A stretch of 15,241 bases of DNA from JBOFGK01 sp051649085. GTDB taxonomy: Bacteria > Bacillota_I > Bacilli_A > UBA3375. A program made the position numbers and the translations under genes. The stretch lies in assembly GCA_051649085.1 (NCBI GenBank), contig JBOFGK010000016.1, forward strand, positions 1 through 15,241, given 5' to 3'. Within the stretch, counting starts at the first letter, position 1, and each line of letters begins with the position of its first letter. Shown here in pieces: positions 6,354 through 13,402 of this stretch. The notes under the pieces were generated by a model, which worked only from the letters and a program-made list of their open reading frames with translations, searched no databases and was not told the origin of the DNA.

Positions 6354-7157
6354 TTAATCTACTTCTTGAAATGCTCTTGTTTTTTCATTTGCAGTATTAA
6401 TTTTTATATTATATTCATTAATGAAAATTTCATCCGTTGATGTTAATCTTCCACCTTCAACTTGCCAAGATCCTTGAGTATCTCGTAAGTAAATATATAA
6501 TTCACGCTTAGCTTCTAATGACTCCTTTAGTGTTCTTGATACCTCAATTAAATCCTCAAGTGTTTTTTGAACATCACTTTCTTTAATTTCCCTTGCAATT
6601 TCAGGTTTTAACCACTCAACTATTTTTTTTTGATTCGTAGTTAATTTATCTAACTTTTTACTTGGGAAAAAATTATCAACCTTTTCGAAACGAGCAACTT
6701 GCTTTTTAAAATCATCGATTGGCTCACAAAAATCATTTATTATTTCAATTGGTTCAGCAAACGACCCTCCCGCCACTGCAATTTCTTCTGGTGCTTTCAT
6801 TTTTTCAGACTCAAGGCTTTCGATTGCATTATTACTTTTCTCATCTGCATTAATAACTGGAAGTAACTCTTCATTCAGAAGCTTTTCCACAATTAAATAG
6901 TCTTTGGCAGTTTGGGGCTCATCTATCATTTTTTTTGCTTTATCCGTTTGACTGCTCATTATATTCAGAAGTAGTTCTTCAAAATGATCTTTTAACAGTT
7001 TTTTTTGTGCAGCTTCGTATGCTTCTTGTTTTTTACGTTCTTCTTCTTTGCGAGCAATTTCACGCTGTTCCACAATATAATCATATCCAACTTTCATTCC
7101 AAATCCGATAGTGCATACACTTAAGAGCACTATAACAACAACAATTTTTTTTTTCAT
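6354..7157 (-). CDS. Membrane-anchored extracytoplasmic protein, paralog C (unknown function)
   Basis: A 267-residue protein I do not recognise. Residues 4-25 are a hydrophobic signal-anchor after MKKK. The Cys15 context LSVC is a poor lipobox, so a lipoprotein is unlikely. Residues 28-60 are a highly charged Lys/Glu/Ala helix, probably coiled coil. DYLIVEKLLNEEL near 86-98 and the C-terminal GSWQVEGGRLTSTDEIFINE recur in the two upstream genes. The start codon lies 5 nt past the stop of the preceding gene, with AAGGA overlapping that stop, so translation is coupled. It is last of three tandem paralogs. Most of the protein is predicted to lie outside the membrane. No enzyme motif is visible. 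Confidence 0.8.
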   Translation of the reverse strand: MKKKIVVVIVLLSVCTIGFGMKVGYDYIVEQREIARKEEERKKQEAYEAAQKKLLKDHFEELLLNIMSSQTDKAKKMIDEPQTAKDYLIVEKLLNEELLPVINADEKSNNAIESLESEKMKAPEEIAVAGGSFAEPIEIINDFCEPIDDFKKQVARFEKVDNFFPSKKLDKLTTNQKKIVEWLKPEIAREIKESDVQKTLEDLIEVSRTLKESLEAKRELYIYLRDTQGSWQVEGGRLTSTDEIFINEYNIKINTANEKTRAFQEVD

Positions 7158-7162
7158 TTTCC

Positions 7163-7954
7163 TTATTCCTTAATCAACTTGTTATATTCCTCAACCAACC
7201 GATTTGACTCATCAATTAACTGATTGTATTCATCGATTTTTTGAGTAGCAAACTTAATCAATGAACCATCACTTGAATAAAAAGTACCATTCTCAAAATG
7301 CCAACTATCTTTATTTTGTTCTAGTAAATCTATCATTTCTTCCTTTTTCTTAATTACTTCAAAATCTTTTACACTAAGCTCGAAGGCTTTTTCAAAAAGT
7401 TCAGTATCTTCAAATTCCAGCTGTTCTTTTAAATAATCTTTTTTATACAGTTTTACGAATTTTTTTTCATTTTCACTTAACGATTTTAAATCATTATCTG
7501 AAATAAAATCCGCTTTTTCTTTTTTTCGCTCAACTGCTTTTTTATATTCACCAAATGCTAGTTTGTATTCATCAATTCGTTTATTTTCAACTGGAAATTC
7601 TAAACTTTCTTCCAATTTATTAAATAATTTTGGCCCAAGATCTACGCTTAACTTTTTATAATTCACATCTATTTTTTCATTAATTGTCATCCGTTCGAGT
7701 AGTGCATCCTTGATTAACTTTTCTGCTTGATCATATTTAAGTAATTCAAGATCTTTTGCTATTTTCTCTTTTGCTCCATTATTATCTTCTTCCATTATTA
7801 GTGAATTTATCTCATCTAACGCTGCTCTTAATTCTGTTTGCTGCTTGTTATCATCATATATGCTCCAAATTGTGTATATACCAAAACTAATTCCACCTAC
7901 AACAAGCAAAAAAATCATACTAAATAATGTTATCACCATTTTTCGGCTTTTCAT
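7163..7954 (-). CDS. Membrane-anchored extracytoplasmic protein, paralog B (unknown function)
   Basis: A 263-residue protein with a basic start (MKSRK), one transmembrane helix at about 6-31 and a Lys/Glu-rich helical remainder, predicted outside the cell. It shares the layout of its neighbours: DQAEKLIKDALLERM corresponds to the DYLxVE helix, a central region with DNDLKSLSENEKKFVK corresponds to LDKLTTNQKKIVE in paralog C, and DSWHFENGTFYSSDGSLI is the common C-terminal motif. The C-terminus YNQLIDESNRLVEEYNKLI has a heptad-like pattern suggesting a coiled coil. No cysteines or catalytic motif are visible. AAAGGAG precedes the ATG. It is second in the operon. Confidence 0.8.
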   Translation of the reverse strand: MKSRKMVITLFSMIFLLVVGGISFGIYTIWSIYDDNKQQTELRAALDEINSLIMEEDNNGAKEKIAKDLELLKYDQAEKLIKDALLERMTINEKIDVNYKKLSVDLGPKLFNKLEESLEFPVENKRIDEYKLAFGEYKKAVERKKEKADFISDNDLKSLSENEKKFVKLYKKDYLKEQLEFEDTELFEKAFELSVKDFEVIKKKEEMIDLLEQNKDSWHFENGTFYSSDGSLIKFATQKIDEYNQLIDESNRLVEEYNKLIKE

Positions 7955-8011
7955 TTTTCTCCTTTAGTTATTATTAAACTACAAACTATACTTTATTTTT
8001 GGCTATGTCTT

Positions 8012-8764
8012 TTACATAAGCATATTTGCTGCTAGACTATTATGCTCTCCGATTAATCGATTATATTGCTCAACAAAGTTACTATCCGAACTTTGCAATT
8101 GACCTGCATTAATCGACCATTTGCCTTCATTTGAACTTAAAAAGTCAAGAATTTCAAGTTTTTTTGTTAGGAGTTTATTCACCTCTCCCATCATTTTACT
8201 CATTTGTGTTATCTCTGCTTTAATCTTCGAGTTTTCAAGTCCAGCATTAAATCCACCTTTTATCTTTTCAATTACTTTTAATTGTTTGTCATTAAAATCT
8301 TTTGTCTTATCGACAGTGATAAATTTATCAGGACTTTCAAATTTCTCAATTACTTTTTCAAAATCAGTAATCGTTGTTTTAGCCGTTTCAATTTGTTTTT
8401 TCGTATTTGTAAAATCGGGGCCATCTGCTTGTAAATTTTCTGGTGAATTAAAACTTTGTAAATTTTGCAACTCTTCAAGCGATTGGACCTTTTCAACCAC
8501 TTCAACAATTTCCAACATCGAATCTTTCACTACCTGCTCAACCACTAAGTAATCATCCGTAGCATTCGTTGTTTTAAGCTGTTCTTTAGCTTTTGTAAAT
8601 TCACCTGCTTCTAAATATGATGCAGTCTCTTCAAAATCTTTTACAAGTGCTAATTCTTGTTTGGCATCATTTATTCGGTTATAAACAAAATATCCACCGA
8701 ACCCTAATCCTCCAATTATTATTAGTAATACTATACTTAAAATCATAATTTTTTGCTTTTTCAT
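8012..8764 (-). CDS. Membrane-anchored extracytoplasmic protein, paralog A (unknown function)
   Basis: A 250-residue protein with MKKQK, a transmembrane helix at about 6-28 and a helical extracytoplasmic domain. TDDYLVVEQVVKDSML (about 70-85) closely matches paralog C. FESPDKFITVDKTKDFNDKQ matches the central segment of C and B. GKWSINAGQLQSSDSNFVEQYN near the C-terminus is the shared W-x(4)-G-x-[LF]-x-S-[ST]-D motif. It has no Cys and no lipobox. TAGGA precedes the ATG closely. It is first of the three; 57 nt separate it from paralog B. The family, partner and function are unknown. The fold suggests surface or envelope binding more than catalysis. Confidence 0.8.
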   Translation of the reverse strand: MKKQKIMILSIVLLIIIGGLGFGGYFVYNRINDAKQELALVKDFEETASYLEAGEFTKAKEQLKTTNATDDYLVVEQVVKDSMLEIVEVVEKVQSLEELQNLQSFNSPENLQADGPDFTNTKKQIETAKTTITDFEKVIEKFESPDKFITVDKTKDFNDKQLKVIEKIKGGFNAGLENSKIKAEITQMSKMMGEVNKLLTKKLEILDFLSSNEGKWSINAGQLQSSDSNFVEQYNRLIGEHNSLAANMLM

Positions 8765-8792
8765 TTTTCCTACTTTCTCTTTTAATGCTTAA

Positions 8793-8801
8793 ATTATATC
8801 A
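8793..8801 (-). promoter_or_regulatory. Extended -10 promoter of the three-paralog operon
   Basis: On the minus strand TGATATAAT (8801-8793) matches TGnTATAAT. A recognisable -35 is lacking (TAAAGA at the 17-bp position). It is about 30 nt before the first ATG. The promoter of the aromatic operon lies about 100 bp away in the opposite direction. Confidence 0.5.
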
Positions 8802-8893
8802 TTTTTTTTGTGACTTCTTTAAATATTTTTCCTGTTACTACGCTTAACTTTTTAAGCTCAAAAACTATTTTTTATTTTTTTTCCAAATATCGC

Positions 8894-8922
8894 TTGCAAT
8901 TTGCAACGATTTAGTGTATAAT
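8894..8922 (+). promoter_or_regulatory. Promoter of the aromatic amino acid operon
   Basis: TTGCAA (8894-8899) and TATAAT (8917-8922) are 17 bp apart. +1 is expected near 8929, so the leader RNA before the DAHP synthase start is about 230 nt. A second TTGCAA palindrome at 8901-8906 sits in the spacer and could bind a regulator, but this is not supported otherwise. Confidence 0.75.
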
Positions 8923-8951
8923 AATTTCAAATGAATATACCAAGGAGAGAA

Positions 8952-9008
8952 ATGGCTCAAGCAAACTTAACAAAATCAAAAGCATATTTTTACTTTTATT
9001 TTAGTTAA
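8952..9008 (+). CDS. Tyr/Phe-rich leader peptide of the aromatic operon
   Basis: An 18-codon frame, MAQANLTKSKAYFYFYFS, starts at ATG 8952 and ends with TAA 9006-9008. AAGGAGAG at 8942-8949 is one of the best ribosome binding sites in the window. Codons 12-17 (8985-9002) read Tyr-Phe-Tyr-Phe-Tyr-Phe. A run of the end-product amino acids in a short leader is the hallmark of ribosome-mediated attenuation, as in pheA, trp and his leaders of enterobacteria. It lies between the operon promoter and a terminator that precedes DAHP synthase. Its job would be to stall a ribosome when Tyr-tRNA or Phe-tRNA is scarce; the peptide itself probably has no function. An in-frame ATG at 8931 lacks a ribosome binding site. 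Confidence 0.85.
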   Translation: MAQANLTKSKAYFYFYFS

Positions 9009-9009
9009 A

Positions 9010-9125
9010 AGCTTTATTTAAACAAAACATGTTTAGATGAAGCTATTTGTTGTATGCCTTTCATCTAGATGTTATATTCAATCAACCACACACCTAGATG
9101 ATTTATTTCTAGGTGTATTTTTTTT
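9010..9125 (+). promoter_or_regulatory. Five-segment transcription attenuator (Tyr/Phe responsive)
   Basis: Five segments pair in mutually exclusive ways. A (9010-9023) pairs with B (9031-9044): 14 bp with two G-U and a 7-nt loop. B (9026-9041) pairs with C (9060-9073): TAGATGAA/TTCATCTA plus AACAT/ATGTT. C (9061-9068) pairs with D (9094-9101): TCATCTAG/CTAGATGA. D (9090-9097) pairs with E (9109-9116): the terminator. Segment A starts one base after the leader stop codon. Proposed logic: a ribosome reaching the stop covers A, so B:C forms and D:E terminates. A ribosome stalled at the Tyr/Phe codons leaves A free, so A:B forms, C:D forms, and transcription continues. The pairings are read from sequence; the mechanism is inference. 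Confidence 0.7.
9090..9125 (+). terminator. Attenuator terminator before DAHP synthase
   Basis: ACACCTAG (9090-9097) pairs perfectly with CTAGGTGT (9109-9116) around an 11-nt loop, followed by A and eight T (9118-9125). No gene ends nearby on this strand except the leader peptide, so it is a conditional terminator inside the operon leader. Confidence 0.85.
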
Positions 9126-9161
9126 AAGTAAAATAACAAAGAACGACGAAAGAGGAGAATG

Positions 9162-10178
9162 ATGATTATCAAATTAAACGATCAAATTAGTGAAAAAGAA
9201 ATAATGGAACTTGTAGAAAAAATTAAAACATACAACTGTTCATGTGAAGTGATTAAAGGTACTACAAGAAAAGTTATTGCCGTTTTAGGTGATACTACAA
9301 GTATTGATACTAATACAATCTTGGCGATGGATAATGTGAGTGACGTTAAAAGGATTCAATCTCCATACAAACGAGCAAGTCGTGAATTTCAACCCCAAAA
9401 TACAATTGTAAAAGTTGGTAATTTGGAAATTGGTGGAGATGAATTAATTATTATGGGAGGACCATGTTCTGTTGAAAACTCACATCAACTTGATACAACT
9501 GCTAACTATGTCCATGAAAATGGTGTCCAAATACTACGTGGAGGAATTGTTAAACCACGTACTTCACCATACGCTTTCCAAGGATTAGGTGAAGAAGGAT
9601 TAAAATTGATGGAAGAGGCTCGCGAAAAATACGGTACACCGATTATTTGTGAACTAATGTCAGTTAGTCAAGTCGAAGAGTTTGGAGAGCGTTTAGACAT
9701 GATCCAACTTGGTGCGAGAAATATGCAAAATTTTGATTTACTAAAAGCTGTAGGAAAATTAAGTACACCAGTACTACTTAAGCGTGGTCTAAGTGCAACA
9801 ATTGAAGAATGGTTAATGTCAGCAGAATACATTATTGCTCACGGGAATCCAAACGTTGTTTTATGTGAACGTGGAATTAGAACATTCGAAACTGCATACC
9901 GAAATATCACTGATATCAATGCAGTTCCAATGATTAAAAAACTTACACACTTACCAATAATTGTTGATCCATCACACTCTACTGGGATTGACTGGATGGT
10001 TAATGATATTGCACTTGCAGCTGTTGCAACTGGTGCTGATGGAATTATGATTGAAACTCATTACCAGAGAGAAATTGCGCTTTCTGATGGTCCACAATCA
10101 TTGACACCAACTCAATTTAAATCGACTGTGAAAAAAATTAAAGCATTGCACGAGTTTATGAAAACTCTTAAGGATTAA
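9162..10178 (+). CDS. aroF: DAHP synthase (type I-beta, with N-terminal regulatory domain)
   Basis: Condenses phosphoenolpyruvate and erythrose 4-phosphate to DAHP, the first step of the shikimate pathway, in the cytoplasm. The protein has 338 residues from this start, like the Thermotoga maritima enzyme, with a ferredoxin-like/ACT-type domain at about 1-70 that in that enzyme mediates Tyr/Phe inhibition. The barrel holds GPCSVE (Cys102), LRGG--KPRTSPY, GARNMQN, LLKRG, CERGIRTFE, DPSHS (His272), IETH (Glu298) and LSDGPQS (Asp309), all four metal ligands. Two ATGs lie in tandem at 9159 and 9162. The second gives better spacing (4 nt instead of 1) from GGAG at 9154-9157 and the same ligand numbering as Thermotoga. 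It is first in the operon behind the attenuator. The gene name in close relatives may be aroA or aroG. Confidence 0.95.
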   Translation: MIIKLNDQISEKEIMELVEKIKTYNCSCEVIKGTTRKVIAVLGDTTSIDTNTILAMDNVSDVKRIQSPYKRASREFQPQNTIVKVGNLEIGGDELIIMGGPCSVENSHQLDTTANYVHENGVQILRGGIVKPRTSPYAFQGLGEEGLKLMEEAREKYGTPIICELMSVSQVEEFGERLDMIQLGARNMQNFDLLKAVGKLSTPVLLKRGLSATIEEWLMSAEYIIAHGNPNVVLCERGIRTFETAYRNITDINAVPMIKKLTHLPIIVDPSHSTGIDWMVNDIALAAVATGADGIMIETHYQREIALSDGPQSLTPTQFKSTVKKIKALHEFMKTLKD

Positions 10179-10179
10179 G

Positions 10180-11079
10180 TTGCTAACTGCAACTAATAAA
10201 ATTACTAATGAGGTCCCCTTTTCGAACATTTTAGTCGTTGGGCTTGGCTTAATGGGGGGATCATATGTTGCAAAACTTAAAGAATTTGCTAACGTTAATT
10301 TATTTATTTTAGAAATTAATCAAGAAATAATTGAGATGGCAACAAATTTAGGTTTTCATAAGCAATTCATAAGCTATGAGGAACTTAGTAATTACAAATT
10401 TGATTTAGTTATTGTCACATGCTACCCAACAAATGTTGTTGATGTATTTACTAACTTAAATCAATCATTAAATAGCGATGCTTTAGTCATTGAAATTAGT
10501 GGATTAAAAGAGCCTTTTATTGCTGAATTCAAAACGAAAAAATTTAAATTTAACTATATCCTCACTCATCCGATGGCTGGGTTAGAGAAAAAAGGCTTTA
10601 TTCATGCCAAAGCTGATTTATTTGTTAATGCTAATTTTGTTTATATTAATGATCAAATCCAGGCAAATGAAACTGAGCTTGAAGCATTAAAGCTATTTAA
10701 TCAACAACTTGGCTTTAAATCATTTATAAGTTTGTCTGTATCTGAACATGATATTGCAACAACATTTGTTTCACATTTACCACATGCAATTGCCTTTGCA
10801 ACTTTAAACACCCCCCTTTTAACAACAAATGCTCAAAATATTGCCGCGTCTTCATTTAAAGATATTACACGTGTTGGTAACATTGATATTAACTTATGGA
10901 GTACTTTACTATTTCAAAATCGAAGCCACTTAATAGAGCAAATTGAGACTTATCAGGATGAACTTACAACTTTAAAACAAATCTTAAGTGCAAACACACC
11001 TGAACAATTAATTAATTATTTAGAAACTGCTAAACAAAAACACATTTCTATTTTTGAAAGCGAGAACAATGAACATTGA
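10180..11079 (+). CDS. tyrA: Prephenate dehydrogenase (TyrA), TTG start
   Basis: Oxidatively decarboxylates prephenate to 4-hydroxyphenylpyruvate with NAD(P)+, the tyrosine branch. It has 299 residues. ILVVGLGLMGGS (17-28) is the dinucleotide-binding motif. THPMAGLEKKGF (129-140) contains the catalytic His130 of the family, and VSHLPHAIAFA (197-207) is the conserved helical-domain motif. The ACT domain that extends Bacillus TyrA to about 370 residues is missing, so direct Tyr feedback may be weaker. Arogenate use cannot be excluded. No ATG precedes the Rossmann motif in frame. TTG at 10180 lies one base after the DAHP synthase stop with AAGGA 5 nt upstream, inside the previous gene. The gene end overlaps the start of the next by 11 bp. 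Confidence 0.93.
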   Translation: MLTATNKITNEVPFSNILVVGLGLMGGSYVAKLKEFANVNLFILEINQEIIEMATNLGFHKQFISYEELSNYKFDLVIVTCYPTNVVDVFTNLNQSLNSDALVIEISGLKEPFIAEFKTKKFKFNYILTHPMAGLEKKGFIHAKADLFVNANFVYINDQIQANETELEALKLFNQQLGFKSFISLSVSEHDIATTFVSHLPHAIAFATLNTPLLTTNAQNIAASSFKDITRVGNIDINLWSTLLFQNRSHLIEQIETYQDELTTLKQILSANTPEQLINYLETAKQKHISIFESENNEH

Positions 11080-13402
11080 AACTAATCAGTCAAATGCCTA
11101 TCAAATAACGATTATCAATCGTACTAATTATCAACAAGCTGAGACAAATTATTTAACATCTGAACTTTTCAAGTTGATAAATAAGCGAACATATTGTCTA
11201 ATTATTGATGAAAATGTACATAATCTACACGCAGATTATTTACATAGCTTAACTCAAAACAGTGCATTTGTAATGACAATTAATGCTAAAGAAGAACAAA
11301 AATCAATGGATACCACCCTTAAAATTATCGAGAAGTTAAATGCTCACCAAATAAATCGCTCTAATCTAATCATTGGAATTGGCGGGGGAATTATTGGAGA
11401 TATCGTTGGATTTGCAAGTTCAATTTACATGCGAGGAATTCCGTTTATTCAAATTCCAACAACGCTTCTTTCACAAGTTGATAGCTCAATTGGAAATAAG
11501 GTAGGTATTAATCATTTAAGTTTGAAAAACAATGTTGGATCATTTTATGCACCAACACATGTTTTCATTGACTTACATTTTCTAACAACTTTAACTACCC
11601 GTTTATTTCGGGAAGGAATGGCGGAAATTATTAAACATGGATTAATTGATGATCAAACAATTTTGAACGACTTAGAAACGGTTGTTGATTTAACAGCTTT
11701 ACGCGAAAATGATGAACTGCTCGAAAAAATAATTCGAAAATCATTGCTCGTGAAAAAAAAGTTTGTTGAAGCTGATCCAAATGACTTAGGCATTAGACAT
11801 GTTTTAAACTTTGGACATACTTACGCTCATGCATTAGAACTTACAAGTGATGTTCATTTATTCCACGGAGAAGCAGTTATTCATGGAATACTCATTGCCT
11901 GTGCAACCACTGATCAACTTACACTGAACTTTCAGAAAAAGCCATTTAAAAGACTACAAAATTTAGTAAATAAATTCGGTTTACTTAAAGCCTGTTCTAC
12001 AGTTGACTTTAAGAAAATAATTAACGACAAAAAACGTTCAGCTACAAATATTAAAGAACTTTTCATAGCTGATGATTATCAAATAACAACAATTGAAATT
12101 CCCATTGAAAAGCTACATCAACATTTTGAATTAGGTTTTAAACAGCTAGTTGAAACTGACAGTTTAAAGTATACACCTAATGCCTTTCACTTTCAACCAA
12201 CAAAACTATCCGGAACTGTCCATGTTCCTCCATCAAAAAGTCATGCCCATCGTTTAATTATTGCAGCGGCACTTAGTGATAAACCAACAATTTTAAATAA
12301 TGTCCATGAAATTTCTTATGACATCTATGTGACATTAAATGCCATCTCATTTTTAGGTGCAACTTATCAAGTTAATTGCACACAAATGCAAATTATCATT
12401 TATCCAAATAGTCAGCCAAAACAGCAAGACCAAACAATTAATATGGAAGAATCCGGTACAAGTCTTCGACTATTACTTCCATTAATGTTAGTAGATAACA
12501 TCAGGCGAACTATTACCGGGGAAAACAAATTACCTACACGACCGAATAAAATCTATCATAATTTAATGCTTGATCAAAAGATTGATTTTAGTTTTCTCGA
12601 AACTGATAAATTTCTACCACTTACACTACAAGGAACATTAAATGCTGGCGAATACCTAATTGATGGTTCTGTAAGTTCTCAATTCATTAGTGGCTTACTA
12701 TTTACATTACCACTTCTAAATGGAGAGAGCAAAATTGTAATTGAGAATCAATTAGAGTCGATTCCATATGTGCAAATGACACTTGATGTCTTACAAAATT
12801 TCGGGATTATCGTTAAGTACGAACAAGATTATTCTGAATTTATTATTCCAGGAAATCAAGTTTATACAAGCCTTGGAAGCTATGAAGTTGAACAAGATTA
12901 TTCTGGACGTTGTTTTTGGGAAGTGGCTAATGCACTTGGAAATCAAATTAAAATCTTACCAGAACGTAAGCCAACGCTTCAAGGTGATAGCATAGTTGGT
13001 GAACTTATTAATCAAAAAATTCAAACACTTGATTTAACTGACATCCCTGATAGTGCACCAATTATGGCAGTTTATTATTCACAAGTTTTAAACGGTCAAT
13101 TACAGAATACTGAACGTTTAAAATATAAAGAATCCGATCGACTACAAGCAATCATTGATTTCTTAAGTGTCAATCAAATCAAAATCAATCAAGATGCCAA
13201 TAATCTTTCGATTGAACAAGGTAAATGGTCTGGTGGTATTTGCAATACTTACTTAGACCATCGAATTCTGATGGCACTTGTGATTGGTTCAACAACGGCT
13301 ACAGGCCCAATTACCGTTAGTGAGATTACAAGTTCAAAAAAATCGTATTCAAAATTTATAGAAATGTATTTGAAACTAGGAGGAAAATTCGATGAAGAGT
13401 AA
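11069..13402 (+). CDS. aroBA: Bifunctional 3-dehydroquinate synthase / EPSP synthase (AroB-AroA fusion)
   Basis: A 777-residue fusion of shikimate steps 2 and 6. Residues 1-360 are 3-dehydroquinate synthase: NAD-binding GIGGGIIGD (103-111), IPTTLLSQVDSS (129-140), zinc ligands Glu186 (GMAEIIKHG), His250 (NFGHTYAHALE) and His266 (FHGEAVIHG). Residues 372-777 are EPSP synthase: PSKSHAHR (Lys390, Arg395), ESGTSLR (461-467, clostridial-like), LPTRP (Arg491), SVSSQF (534-539), TDIPDSA (Asp658, Asp661), KESDRL (687-692), DHR (730-732). Both halves have full length and all listed key residues. No stop or frameshift separates them, and the linker is only about 10 residues. The domain order equals that of the first two domains of eukaryotic AROM. 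ATG 11069 overlaps tyrA; an in-frame TTG at 11054 has no ribosome binding site. Confidence 0.93.
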   Translation: MNIETNQSNAYQITIINRTNYQQAETNYLTSELFKLINKRTYCLIIDENVHNLHADYLHSLTQNSAFVMTINAKEEQKSMDTTLKIIEKLNAHQINRSNLIIGIGGGIIGDIVGFASSIYMRGIPFIQIPTTLLSQVDSSIGNKVGINHLSLKNNVGSFYAPTHVFIDLHFLTTLTTRLFREGMAEIIKHGLIDDQTILNDLETVVDLTALRENDELLEKIIRKSLLVKKKFVEADPNDLGIRHVLNFGHTYAHALELTSDVHLFHGEAVIHGILIACATTDQLTLNFQKKPFKRLQNLVNKFGLLKACSTVDFKKIINDKKRSATNIKELFIADDYQITTIEIPIEKLHQHFELGFKQLVETDSLKYTPNAFHFQPTKLSGTVHVPPSKSHAHRLIIAAALSDKPTILNNVHEISYDIYVTLNAISFLGATYQVNCTQMQIIIYPNSQPKQQDQTINMEESGTSLRLLLPLMLVDNIRRTITGENKLPTRPNKIYHNLMLDQKIDFSFLETDKFLPLTLQGTLNAGEYLIDGSVSSQFISGLLFTLPLLNGESKIVIENQLESIPYVQMTLDVLQNFGIIVKYEQDYSEFIIPGNQVYTSLGSYEVEQDYSGRCFWEVANALGNQIKILPERKPTLQGDSIVGELINQKIQTLDLTDIPDSAPIMAVYYSQVLNGQLQNTERLKYKESDRLQAIIDFLSVNQIKINQDANNLSIEQGKWSGGICNTYLDHRILMALVIGSTTATGPITVSEITSSKKSYSKFIEMYLKLGGKFDEE

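Noticed and set aside
7110..7157. Lipoprotein signal in paralog C (LSVC)
   Set aside because: Val at the position before Cys is atypical for a lipobox, and paralogs A and B have no Cys there.
8121..8552. Open frame of 143 codons on the plus strand, antisense to paralog A
   Set aside because: It has a Phe/Ser/Leu-rich shadow composition and no ribosome binding site, and lies fully inside a well supported gene.
8929..9125. T-box riboswitch as explanation of the leader
   Set aside because: No T-box motif (AGGGUGGNACCGCG-like) is seen before the terminator, and the leader carries a translated Tyr/Phe-rich peptide instead.
9159..9161. First of two tandem ATGs as start of DAHP synthase
   Set aside because: It leaves only one base after GGAG; the second ATG gives better spacing and the same metal-ligand numbering as the Thermotoga enzyme.
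12783..12995. Open frame inside aroBA in another frame
   Set aside because: No ribosome binding site, and the EPSP synthase motifs of the main frame run straight through it.
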